Translations under genes and position numbers: made by a program
Notes under the pieces: generated by a model
Seen by the model: only the letters and a program-made list of their open reading frames with translations
What the model was told of the DNA's origin: nothing
Databases searched by the model: none
Part shown: in pieces, positions 56,648 to 64,000 of the stretch
Layout: every line of letters starts with the position of its first letter
Numbering within the stretch: the stretch's first letter is position 1
DNA from: Paraburkholderia susongensis
GTDB lineage: Bacteria > Pseudomonadota > Gammaproteobacteria > Burkholderiales > Burkholderiaceae
Reading direction: 5' to 3'
DNA: 64,000 bases
Assembly: GCF_900177725.1 (NCBI RefSeq)
Contig: NZ_FXAT01000003.1
Location: 1 to 64,000 of the forward strand

Positions 56648-57814
56648 TTAGATCAACGAACCCTGCAGGCTGTCCAGCAGCTTGCGCACCGGCGCCGGCA
56701 CGCCGAACGAATCGAGATCGCTGAGCGCGACCCACGCGGTATCGGCATCGTTCAATGCGGCCAATGCGCCGACACCGCGATCCAGTTCCGCGATACGCGG
56801 CTCGATATCGAGCTTGAAATGCGTGAACACGTGCGAAAACGACGCGAGCGACATGAGCGACGACACCGCGCCATCGCCGCCGAAGGATCGCGCGCGCTCG
56901 GCGAGCGCGGCTTCGCCGGCGGCTTCGGGCAAGCTCCACAAGCCGCCCCAGATGCCCGACGGCGGACGCCGCTCCAGCATCACCGCATTGCCGTCGCGTA
57001 GCACGAGCATCCAGGTGCGGCGCGTCGGCACGGCTTTCTTCGGCCGCGCGGCCGGCAATTCGCGCTGACGTCCGGTGACGTTGGCGACGCAGTCGGCGGC
57101 GAACGGGCAACGCGCGCAGTCCGGCCTGCCGCGCACGCATAGCGTCGCGCCGAGATCCATCAGGCCCTGCGTGTACGCGCTGACTTCGCCGTCCGATGCA
57201 TCGACCGGCAGCAGCGACTCCGCGAGCGTCCACATCGCGTTCTCGACTTTCTTCTCGCCCGGGAAACCTTCGACGCCGAACACGCGCGCGAGCACGCGCT
57301 TCACGTTGCCGTCGAGAATCGTCGCGCGCGCGCCGAATGCGAACGAGGCGATCGCGGCGGCGGTCGAGCGGCCGATGCCCGGCAGGTCCGCGAGTTCATC
57401 GACCGATGCCGGAAACTCGCCGCCATGCTGCTCGACCACGACCTGCGCGCAGCGGTGCAGATTGCGCGCGCGCGTGTAGTAGCCAAGGCCGGCCCACAGC
57501 GCCATCACGTCGTCGGGCGGTGCGGTGGCGAGCGCGGCGACATCCGGAAAACGCGCGAGAAATTTCGCGTAGTACGGAATCACCGTCGACACCTGGGTCT
57601 GCTGCAGCATGATTTCCGACAGCCAGATGCGGTACGGATCGCGCGTGTTCTGCCACGGCAGATCGTGCCGGCCATGCTGGCGCTGCCACGCGATCAGGCG
57701 CGCGGAAAAATCGGGCATCGCCGGAAAAACGGGCGCGGCGGCGGAAGCGCCCGGGCGCGAATCGGAACGCGCGTTCGAGCGCGAACGTGTATCTGGAGTC
57801 AGGCGGGAAGGCAT
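56648..57814 (-). CDS. mutY: Adenine DNA glycosylase MutY
   Basis: A 388-residue base-excision enzyme that removes A mispaired with 8-oxoG. The helix-hairpin-helix is LPGIGRSTAAAI, followed by GNVKRVLARVFGV with the catalytic Asp region. The [4Fe-4S] cysteines lie in LCVRGRPDCARCPFAADC. The C-terminal Nudix-like domain (WGGLWSLPEA) recognises 8-oxoG. ATG 57814 is a conservative choice; the first 35 residues are low-complexity. It follows mutM by 7 bp. Confidence 0.96.
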   Translation of the reverse strand: MPSRLTPDTRSRSNARSDSRPGASAAAPVFPAMPDFSARLIAWQRQHGRHDLPWQNTRDPYRIWLSEIMLQQTQVSTVIPYYAKFLARFPDVAALATAPPDDVMALWAGLGYYTRARNLHRCAQVVVEQHGGEFPASVDELADLPGIGRSTAAAIASFAFGARATILDGNVKRVLARVFGVEGFPGEKKVENAMWTLAESLLPVDASDGEVSAYTQGLMDLGATLCVRGRPDCARCPFAADCVANVTGRQRELPAARPKKAVPTRRTWMLVLRDGNAVMLERRPPSGIWGGLWSLPEAAGEAALAERARSFGGDGAVSSLMSLASFSHVFTHFKLDIEPRIAELDRGVGALAALNDADTAWVALSDLDSFGVPAPVRKLLDSLQGSLI

Positions 57815-57821
57815 CGAAAAT

Positions 57822-58652
57822 CTAGCGCTGGCAGGTAGGACAGAAGTACGTGGAGCGTTGCCCTTGCACGATCTGTCTGATTGGCGTTCCACACACGCGG
57901 CATGGCAGACCCGCGCGATCATAGACGAAATAGTCGAGCTGGAAGTAACCGCTTTCGCCATCGCTGCCGACGAAATCGCGCAGCGTGCTGCCGCCCTTCT
58001 CGATCGCGGCGGCGAGCGTCACGCGCACGGCATCGGCAAGCAGTTCATAGCGCACGAGCGACACGCGGCCCGCCGCGGTGGTCGGCCGGATGCCCGCGCG
58101 AAACAGGCTCTCCGACGCGTAAATATTGCCCACGCCCACGACGATTTCCCCGGCGAGCAGCGCCTGCTTCACCGACACCTTGCGCCCGCGCGTCAGCCGA
58201 TGCATCAGCGCGCCGGAGAACGCCGGCGAAAAAGGCTCGACGCCGAGCCCCGCGAGCAACGGATGCTCGAGGATGTCGCCGGCCTCGCGCGGATGCCACA
58301 AGACCGCGCCGAAACGCCGCGGGTCGCGATAGCGCAGGATGAAGTCGTCGAAGATCCAGTCGACGTGATCGTGCTTCGCCACAGCCGGTGGATGCGGCAC
58401 ATGGCGCAGCACCCGCAGCGTGCCGGTCATGCCAAGATGCACGATGAACCAGCCCGCGTCGATCTCGAACAGCAGGTACTTGCCGCGCCGCTCTACTTTG
58501 CGCACCACGTGACCGCGCAAGGTTTTCGCAAGGTCGGCGGGAATCGGCCAACGCAGCGCGGCCGTACGCACCTCGACGCGCTCAACCTTGCGCCCGGACA
58601 CATACGGTTCGATCCCTCGTCGGGTAACCTCGACTTCTGGCAACTCTGGCAT
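57822..58652 (-). CDS. mutM: Formamidopyrimidine-DNA glycosylase MutM (Fpg)
   Basis: A 276-residue bifunctional glycosylase/AP lyase removing 8-oxoguanine. It starts [15 protein letters not shown] (catalytic P2 and E3 after Met removal) and ends with the zinc finger [24 protein letters not shown]. It is first in the mutM-mutY pair, giving one transcript for both arms of the GO repair system. Its promoter is back-to-back with that of the TPR gene. Confidence 0.97.
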   Translation of the reverse strand: MPELPEVEVTRRGIEPYVSGRKVERVEVRTAALRWPIPADLAKTLRGHVVRKVERRGKYLLFEIDAGWFIVHLGMTGTLRVLRHVPHPPAVAKHDHVDWIFDDFILRYRDPRRFGAVLWHPREAGDILEHPLLAGLGVEPFSPAFSGALMHRLTRGRKVSVKQALLAGEIVVGVGNIYASESLFRAGIRPTTAAGRVSLVRYELLADAVRVTLAAAIEKGGSTLRDFVGSDGESGYFQLDYFVYDRAGLPCRVCGTPIRQIVQGQRSTYFCPTCQR

Positions 58653-58692
58653 CTCTGATTGGTCTGCTACTTGCGTGAGTGGTTGTGCGCTT

Positions 58693-58714
58693 ATTGTAGC
58701 GAGCGCGTTACAAT
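58693..58714. promoter_or_regulatory. Back-to-back -10 elements for mutM and the TPR gene
   Basis: ATTGTA (58693-58698, TACAAT on the minus strand) and TACAAT (58709-58714) form an inverted repeat with a 10-bp spacer. They place start sites about 35 bp before mutM and about 19 bp before the TPR gene. Only one promoter may be occupied at a time. Confidence 0.5.
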
Positions 58715-58739
58715 CGACTGAAACATTGAACGGATTTCC

Positions 58740-60581
58740 ATGATCGTGTCCTTCGTGAAGCTGCTTTCAAGGCGCCTCGCGCGCGTGTCCAACGTGCCGC
58801 ACGCCGTATCCGCCCGCAGGATGCTCGGCGCAGCCGCGCTCGCATTGTGGGCGCTGGCCGCCGTGCCCGCGCATGCGCAGGACCCCTCGCCGGATTCGGA
58901 CGACACGTCGGTCACGCTGCCGGACGTATTGGGTCCAAGCACGCCGGAAGACGAGAAGTCGCTGCCGGACGTGCCGTTGTCGAGCCAGATCGTCTTCCAG
59001 GTGCTTGCCGCCGAAATCGCGCTGCAACGTGACCAGCCAGCGCCCGCTTACCAGACCTACCTCGCGCTCGCGCGCGATACGCACGACCCGCGCATGGCGC
59101 AGCGCGCCACCGAAATCGCGCTGGCAGCGCAAAGCCCGACCGACGCGCTCGCCGCCGCGCAATTGTGGCAGCAGTACGCGCCGAACTCGGAGCGCGCCGC
59201 GCAGCTCGACGCATCGCTGCTCGTGCTGTCCGGCAAGCCCGACGACGCGGCGCCGATCATCTCCCGCGAACTCGCGAAGGTGCCCGAGGAGAACCGCGGC
59301 AACGCGATCCTCGCGCTGCAACTGCTGCTCTCGCGCGGCCCGAACCGGATCGGCGGCCTGCATGTGTTGCAGGATCTCGTGAAGAACGACCTGAACCGGC
59401 CGGAAACGCAACTGGCGCTCGCGCGCCAGCAATTGCTGGCCGACGACGCGCCGGGTGCACGGAAATCGCTCGAGCAGGCCCTGACGCTAAGGCCCGACTA
59501 TCTCCCGGCAGCGCTCACGCTGTCGCAAATGGGCCCGGACGAGCGCAAGGAAGCCATCGCGACCGTCGAGAAGTACGTGCAGCAGAATCCGAAATCGCAT
59601 GACGCGCGTCTCGCGCTAGCGCAGATGTATCTCGCGAGCGACCGCCTCGACGACGCGCAGAAGCAGTTCGAGACCATGCGCAAGGACAACCCGAAAGACC
59701 TGACGCCGCTGATGGCGCTCGCGCTGATCAAGGTCCAGCAGAAGAATTTCGCCGACGCGCAGACGTATCTGATGCAGTACGCGCAGCAGGCTGAAAAGAC
59801 GCCGGGCGCCGACGCGGGCCAGGCGTATATCTACCTTGCGCAACTGTCGCTCGAGCAGAAGAACGATGCGGCGGCGAGCGACTGGCTGAACAAGATTTCG
59901 CCGGCGAGCCAGCAATACATGCCTGCGCAGATCACGCGGGCGCAACTGCTCGCGAAGCAGGGCAAGACCGACGACGCGCGCAAGCTGCTCGCCGATCTGC
60001 AAACCTCCGATCCGCGCGACATGGCGGTGATCGCGCGCACCGACGCGGCCATCCTGTTCGACGCGAAGCGCTACCCGGAGGCGGAGGAACGCCTGCAGCA
60101 AGCCACGGCAAACTTTCCCGACGACCCCGACCTCACCTACGACTACGCGATGGCCGCCGAGAAAACCGGCCATTACGACATCATGGAAGCGCAGTTGCGC
60201 AAACTGATCCAGACGCAGCCGGACAATCCGCAGGCGTATAACGCGCTCGGCTATTCGCTGGCCGATCGCAATCAGCGCCTGCCGGAAGCGGACAAGCTGA
60301 TCGAAAAGGCGTCGTCGCTCGCGCCGAACGACGCGTTCATCATGGACAGCGTGGGCTGGGTCAAATACCGCATGGGCGACACGGCAGATGCGGTCAAGCT
60401 GCTGCGCAAGGCGTACAGCATCCAGCCGAACGCCGAGATCGGCGCGCACCTTGGCGAAGTGCTGTGGAAAATCGGCGAGCAGGAACAGGCGCGCGCAGCA
60501 TTCCGCGAAGCGCGCAAGCTCGAACCCGACAATGACACCCTGGTCAAAACGCTGCAACGTCTTCAGGTAAACGATCTTTGA
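58740..60581 (+). CDS. Exported tetratricopeptide-repeat protein
   Basis: A 613-residue periplasmic protein with a signal peptide ([18 protein letters not shown] before QDPSPD) and many TPR units through its length; the helix pairs [28 protein letters not shown] and [20 protein letters not shown] are examples. It is conserved directly before lolB in Burkholderiales and may scaffold an envelope complex. No specific partner is known. Stop and lolB start overlap by a TGATG. Confidence 0.88.
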   Translation: MIVSFVKLLSRRLARVSNVPHAVSARRMLGAAALALWALAAVPAHAQDPSPDSDDTSVTLPDVLGPSTPEDEKSLPDVPLSSQIVFQVLAAEIALQRDQPAPAYQTYLALARDTHDPRMAQRATEIALAAQSPTDALAAAQLWQQYAPNSERAAQLDASLLVLSGKPDDAAPIISRELAKVPEENRGNAILALQLLLSRGPNRIGGLHVLQDLVKNDLNRPETQLALARQQLLADDAPGARKSLEQALTLRPDYLPAALTLSQMGPDERKEAIATVEKYVQQNPKSHDARLALAQMYLASDRLDDAQKQFETMRKDNPKDLTPLMALALIKVQQKNFADAQTYLMQYAQQAEKTPGADAGQAYIYLAQLSLEQKNDAAASDWLNKISPASQQYMPAQITRAQLLAKQGKTDDARKLLADLQTSDPRDMAVIARTDAAILFDAKRYPEAEERLQQATANFPDDPDLTYDYAMAAEKTGHYDIMEAQLRKLIQTQPDNPQAYNALGYSLADRNQRLPEADKLIEKASSLAPNDAFIMDSVGWVKYRMGDTADAVKLLRKAYSIQPNAEIGAHLGEVLWKIGEQEQARAAFREARKLEPDNDTLVKTLQRLQVNDL

Positions 60582-61213
60582 TGCGTCTTTCCCGTTTGAT
60601 TTCCTTACCCCGGGCGCCGCGTGGTATGGCGCTCGGATTCGCGGCGGCAGCGGTTGTCGCGCTCGCCGGTTGCGCGTCGCTGAAGCCGCAGGGGCCGTCC
60701 ACGTCGAACGCCGCCACCGAAATGACCGCGCAGACGAGCCGCTCCTATCAAGGCCGTTTCGCGGTCCAGTACAACGATCAGAACGGCCAGCAGCGCAACG
60801 CTTACGGCAATTTCTCGTGGCAGGAAACGGGCGACACCGTGACCCTGCAATTGCGCAATCCGCTCGGCCAGACGATGGCTATCGTCACTTCGTCGCCGGC
60901 TTCGGCCACGCTCGAATTGCCGAACCGCCCGCCGCTCACCGCGGATAACGTCTCCACGCTGATGCAGAACGCGCTTGGGTTCACGCTGCCGGTCGAAGGT
61001 CTGCGCTACTGGCTGCAACCCTCGCCCGCGCCGACGTCGCGCGCGAAGACCGAGAAGGATCCGGAGCAGCCGACGCGTCTGAAGCAGATCATGCAGGACG
61101 GCTGGACCATCGACTATGTCGCATATGCCGATGCGCCTGCCACTGGCGTGAAGCGTGTCAATCTGAGCCGAGCGGAGCCGCCGCTCGATATCAAGCTCGT
61201 GCTGGATCAATGA
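60581..61213 (+). CDS. lolB: Outer-membrane lipoprotein LolB
   Basis: A 210-residue lipoprotein with lipobox VALAGC and a LolB-type beta-barrel half (SYQGRFAVQYNDQNGQQR; GNFSWQETGDTVTLQL). It accepts lipoproteins from LolA and inserts them in the outer membrane. ATG 60581 is used; a TTG at 60578 is possible. The gene is between the TPR gene and ispE, as usual. Confidence 0.93.
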   Translation: MRLSRLISLPRAPRGMALGFAAAAVVALAGCASLKPQGPSTSNAATEMTAQTSRSYQGRFAVQYNDQNGQQRNAYGNFSWQETGDTVTLQLRNPLGQTMAIVTSSPASATLELPNRPPLTADNVSTLMQNALGFTLPVEGLRYWLQPSPAPTSRAKTEKDPEQPTRLKQIMQDGWTIDYVAYADAPATGVKRVNLSRAEPPLDIKLVLDQ

Positions 61214-61222
61214 TCCGATTTT

Positions 61223-61250
61223 GCCGAGGCCGTTCTTGCCTCGGCCGCTT
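61223..61250 (+). terminator. Weak terminator or attenuator between lolB and ispE
   Basis: GCCGAGGC (61223-61230) pairs with GCCTCGGC (61238-61245), followed by CGCTTTT. The U-tract is short, so partial termination is more likely than full. Confidence 0.5.
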
Positions 61251-61330
61251 TTGAAGGCATCCGCCGCCGCATCCGTTCACGCAGCGTTGCTGCCCGTTTG
61301 GCGCCACCTTGGCGCATGTAGCTTTCACTC

Positions 61331-62212
61331 ATGATCGAAACAGCCGATTCGCTGCGCGACTGCCTCGCGCCAGCGAAACTCAATCTCTTCCTGCACATCA
61401 CCGGCCGCCGGCCGGATGGCTACCACACGCTGCAAACGGTCTTCCAGTTGCTCGACTGGGGCGACACGCTGCATTTCACGCGACGCGACGATGGGCTCAT
61501 CACGCGCCGCACCGAAATCGCCGACGTACCGCCTGAGCACGACCTCACGGTGCGCGCCGCGACGCTTCTGAAAACGCACACGGGTTCGCGCGGCGGCGTC
61601 GATATCGAAATCGAGAAGCGCCTGCCGATGGGCGCCGGTCTCGGCGGCGGCAGCTCGGACGCCGCAACGACGCTGCTCGCGCTCAATCGCTTGTGGAAAC
61701 TCGACCTGCCGCGCGAGGAGTTGCAGGATCTCGCGCTGAAGCTGGGAGCGGACGTACCGTTTTTTGTTTTTGGAAAAAATGCGTTTGCAGAGGGTGTCGG
61801 AGAAGCTTTGGACGTTGTACAATTGCCGCCGCGTTACTTCCTGGTGGTGACACCGAGGGTGCAGGTTCCAACTGCAGCGGTTTTTTCCGAAAAATCGTTG
61901 ACAAGAGATACAAAGCCCCTCATAATTACGGACTTTCCTGCAGAACATAGCTGCAATACTGAATGGCCGGAAAGTTTCGGCCGGAATGACATGCAGCAGG
62001 TTGTCGTAGGAAAGTACGCGGAAGTAGCGCAAGTGCTGCGATGGTTTGAAAATATCGCGCCAGCGCGGATGTCCGGATCAGGTGCAAGTGTTTTTGCAGC
62101 GTTCCGTAGCAAAGCTGAGGCAGAAGCGGCACAAGCCAAACTGCCGGGCGAATGGAACAGCGCAGTAGCCGCAGGCCTGGATCAGCATCCACTCTTTGCT
62201 TTCGCATCATAA
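61331..62212 (+). CDS. ispE: 4-diphosphocytidyl-2-C-methyl-D-erythritol kinase
   Basis: A 293-residue GHMP kinase of the MEP isoprenoid pathway. The ATP loop [14 protein letters not shown] is classical, with [21 protein letters not shown] at the N-terminus and [14 protein letters not shown] near the C-terminus. The latter part of the gene (about 61750-62100) has visibly lower GC and more A-rich codons than the rest of the gene. It is followed by tRNA-Gln. Confidence 0.96.
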   Translation: MIETADSLRDCLAPAKLNLFLHITGRRPDGYHTLQTVFQLLDWGDTLHFTRRDDGLITRRTEIADVPPEHDLTVRAATLLKTHTGSRGGVDIEIEKRLPMGAGLGGGSSDAATTLLALNRLWKLDLPREELQDLALKLGADVPFFVFGKNAFAEGVGEALDVVQLPPRYFLVVTPRVQVPTAAVFSEKSLTRDTKPLIITDFPAEHSCNTEWPESFGRNDMQQVVVGKYAEVAQVLRWFENIAPARMSGSGASVFAAFRSKAEAEAAQAKLPGEWNSAVAAGLDQHPLFAFAS

Positions 62213-62264
62213 GTTTCGCATCGTCGAACGAAACTCCACGTTCGGCGAAGCTCAAAGTTAGTGT

Positions 62265-62341
62265 AGGGGAGTCGCCAAGCTGGTTAAGGCACCGGATTTT
62301 GATTCCGGCATGCAAAGGTTCGAATCCTTTCTCCCCTGCCA
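62265..62341 (+). tRNA. tRNA-Gln (anticodon TTG)
   Basis: A 77-nt cloverleaf with acceptor stem AGGGGAG/CTCCCCT, encoded CCA, anticodon stem CCGGA/TCCGG around TTTTGAT (anticodon TTG) and the T-arm TTCGAAT. This gene between ispE and prs is conserved in Burkholderiales. Confidence 0.97.
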
Positions 62342-62405
62342 AAAATTCCTGTAGTTCGCTGTAGTTCGCATTTCTCCCTCGCCCCCAGCCTGAAGTAGGT
62401 GCACG

Positions 62406-63362
62406 ATGAGCAGCCATGACGGCCTGATGGTTTTTACTGGCAACGCAAATCCGGCGCTTGCACAGGAAGTCGTCAAAAACCTCGGTATTCCCCTCGGCAA
62501 AGCAATGGTCAGCCGTTTCTCGGACGGTGAAATCCAGGTCGAGATTCAGGAAAACGTGCGCGGCAAGGATGTCTTCGTCCTGCAATCCACGTGTGCACCG
62601 GCGAACGACAATCTGATGGAACTGATGATCATGGTCGATGCGCTCAAGCGCGCATCCGCCGGCCGGATCACCGCAGCCATCCCCTACTTCGGTTATGCCC
62701 GCCAGGATCGCCGCCCGCGTTCGGCGCGCGTCGCCATCTCGGCGAAGGTCGTGGCGAACATGCTGGAAATCGCCGGCGTCGAGCGGATCATCACGATGGA
62801 TCTGCACGCCGACCAGATTCAAGGCTTCTTCGACATCCCGGTCGACAACATCTACGCAACGCCCGTGCTGCTCGGTGATCTGCGCAAGCAGAACTACGAG
62901 GACCTGCTGGTCGTTTCGCCGGACGTCGGCGGCGTGGTGCGCGCCCGTGCATTGGCGAAGCAGCTCAATTGCGATCTCGCGATCATCGACAAGCGCCGCC
63001 CGAAGGCGAACATCGCCGAAGTGATGAACATCATCGGTGAAGTTGAAGGCCGCACCTGCGTAATCATGGACGACATGGTCGACACCGCAGGCACGCTCTG
63101 CAAGGCAGCACAGGTTCTGAAGGAACGCGGCGCGAAGCAGGTGTTCGCTTACGCCACCCACCCGGTTCTGTCGGGCGGTGCAGGCGAGCGTATCGCAGCT
63201 TCCGCACTCGACGAACTCGTGGTCACGGACACGATCCCGCTCGGCGAAGAAGCCCGCTCGTGCGCGAAGATCCGTTCGCTGACGAGCGCCGGCCTGCTCG
63301 CCGAAACGTTCTCGCGCATCCGCCGCGGCGATTCGGTGATGTCGCTGTTCGCTGAAAGTTAA
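62406..63362 (+). CDS. prs: Ribose-phosphate pyrophosphokinase
   Basis: A 318-residue enzyme making PRPP for purine, pyrimidine, histidine and tryptophan synthesis. It shows [13 protein letters not shown] at the N-terminus, the flexible loop [14 protein letters not shown] and the PRPP signature [14 protein letters not shown]. It lies 64 bp after tRNA-Gln and before rplY. Confidence 0.98.
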   Translation: MSSHDGLMVFTGNANPALAQEVVKNLGIPLGKAMVSRFSDGEIQVEIQENVRGKDVFVLQSTCAPANDNLMELMIMVDALKRASAGRITAAIPYFGYARQDRRPRSARVAISAKVVANMLEIAGVERIITMDLHADQIQGFFDIPVDNIYATPVLLGDLRKQNYEDLLVVSPDVGGVVRARALAKQLNCDLAIIDKRRPKANIAEVMNIIGEVEGRTCVIMDDMVDTAGTLCKAAQVLKERGAKQVFAYATHPVLSGGAGERIAASALDELVVTDTIPLGEEARSCAKIRSLTSAGLLAETFSRIRRGDSVMSLFAES

Positions 63363-63416
63363 GTATTTGCGAAGGCGCCGCGTACCGCTTCATGCGGCGC
63401 GGCGTCTTTGCACAAT

Positions 63417-63487
63417 CGGCACGAACGGACGAAGGTTCGTGCCGCCGTTGCGGGCCTCAGCCATTACGGCCTCGAGGCCCTGTTTTT
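63417..63487 (+). terminator. Two stem-loops in the prs-rplY gap, second with a T-run
   Basis: A perfect 10-bp stem (CGGCACGAAC 63417-63426 with GTTCGTGCCG 63435-63444) is followed by GGGCCTC (63452-63458) pairing with GAGGCCC (63474-63480) and a T-run. The second can stop transcription; the first may be an antiterminator or regulatory hairpin for rplY. Confidence 0.6.
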
Positions 63488-63523
63488 ACTGCCTGGTCGC
63501 GGGCAGTACATTGGAGATTCAAC

Positions 63524-64000
63524 ATGAAAGTAGTCGCTTTCGAGCGTTCCCTGCAAGGTACGGGTGCGAGCCGCCGCCTGCGTAACTCGGGCAAGACCCC
63601 GGGTATCGTTTATGGCGCTGGTGCTGACACGCAACTGATCGAACTCGATCACAACGCACTCTGGCACGCGCTGAAGAAGGAAGTTTTCCACTCGTCGATT
63701 CTCGACCTGGAAGTGGGCGGCAAGTCGCAACAGGTTCTGCTGCGCGACGTGCAATACCATCCGTTCCGTCAGCTCGTGCTGCATGTGGACTTCCAGCGTG
63801 TCGACGCATCGAAGAAGCTGCACACCAAGGTGCCGCTGCACTTCATGAACCAGGAATCCAACCCGGCAGTGAAGCTGTCGAGCGCGGTGATCTCGCACAT
63901 CCTCAATGAACTGGAAATCGAGTGCCTGCCGTCGGCACTGCCGGAGTTCATCGAAGTCGACCTCGCGAAGATCGAAGCAGGTCAATCGGTTCACGCGAAG
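63524..64000 (+). CDS. rplY: 50S ribosomal protein L25/general stress protein Ctc, 5' part
   Basis: The window ends inside this gene; 159 codons are visible and the frame is open. It begins [20 protein letters not shown], with [10 protein letters not shown] and [20 protein letters not shown] typical of the longer Ctc-type L25, which binds 5S rRNA and has a C-terminal extra domain. GGAG lies before ATG 63524. Confidence 0.95.
   Translation, partial: MKVVAFERSLQGTGASRRLRNSGKTPGIVYGAGADTQLIELDHNALWHALKKEVFHSSILDLEVGGKSQQVLLRDVQYHPFRQLVLHVDFQRVDASKKLHTKVPLHFMNQESNPAVKLSSAVISHILNELEIECLPSALPEFIEVDLAKIEAGQSVHAK

Overview
The window is about 64 kb of high-GC chromosomal DNA whose gene content and order match the primary chromosome of Burkholderia sensu lato, most likely Paraburkholderia. 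This assignment rests on the conserved blocks kdsD-kdsC-lptC-lptA-lptB-rpoN-hpf-ptsN-hprK-rapZ, mutM-mutY, TPR-lolB-ispE-tRNA-Gln-prs-rplY and ilvA-nucleotidase-queF, and on protein features typical of the group. No species was identified by search. I saw no insertion sequence, prophage, integron or CRISPR array.

Layout. 1-1.9 kb: the 3' end of ilvA, a cytosolic 5'-nucleotidase and queF. 2-6.3 kb: a D-amino-acid locus (RidA, D-aminoacylase, RpiR regulator, divergent PLP deaminase). 6.3-11 kb: a MarR/MFS efflux pair, EcsC-like protein, esterase and CHRD protein. 11.3 kb: a plus-strand candidate small RNA. 11.4-19.4 kb: a sensory block made of a 1,523-residue BvgS-like hybrid kinase, aquaporin Z and three tandem RcsB-like response regulators. 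19.6-22 kb: an MFS transporter divergent from a LysR regulator. 22.4-27.9 kb: a ba3-type terminal oxidase operon with three multihaem cytochromes c and a 57-residue single-span protein, with an FNR/ANR-like site far upstream. 28-30.7 kb: a chemotaxis receptor and a DUF4239-type protein. 30.8-33.7 kb: an arsenic operon (arsR-arsC-acr3-[arsC relic]-arsH). 33.8-47 kb: ssb, MFS, uvrA, AI-2E permease-like protein, PepSY protein with a Fur-like box, purU, Nudix, LysE, apt and a KefB-like antiporter. 47-64 kb: the conserved envelope/sigma-54/PTS/DNA-repair/isoprenoid/translation block.

How the genes work together. In 47-56.6 kb, Kdo biosynthesis and LPS transport (kdsD, kdsC, lptCAB) lead into sigma-54, the ribosome hibernation factor and the nitrogen-PTS arm (ptsN, hprK, rapZ). 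The arsenic genes give a full resistance path: sensing, thioredoxin-coupled reduction, As(III) efflux and ArsH oxidation of organoarsenicals. The oxidase operon contains electron donors and the oxidase core but no subunit III and no assembly factors. The 11.4-19.4 kb block contains all parts of a phosphorelay and is the most system-like accessory region.

The strongest non-coding signals are two probable leaderless mRNAs (arsR, kdsD), an orphan two-hairpin transcript candidate at 11.3 kb, paired inverted repeats before the LysR gene, clustered inverted repeats before aqpZ, and a 13-bp tandem duplication across the uvrA start codon. All functional statements are by sequence reading only; no alignment or database search was run.
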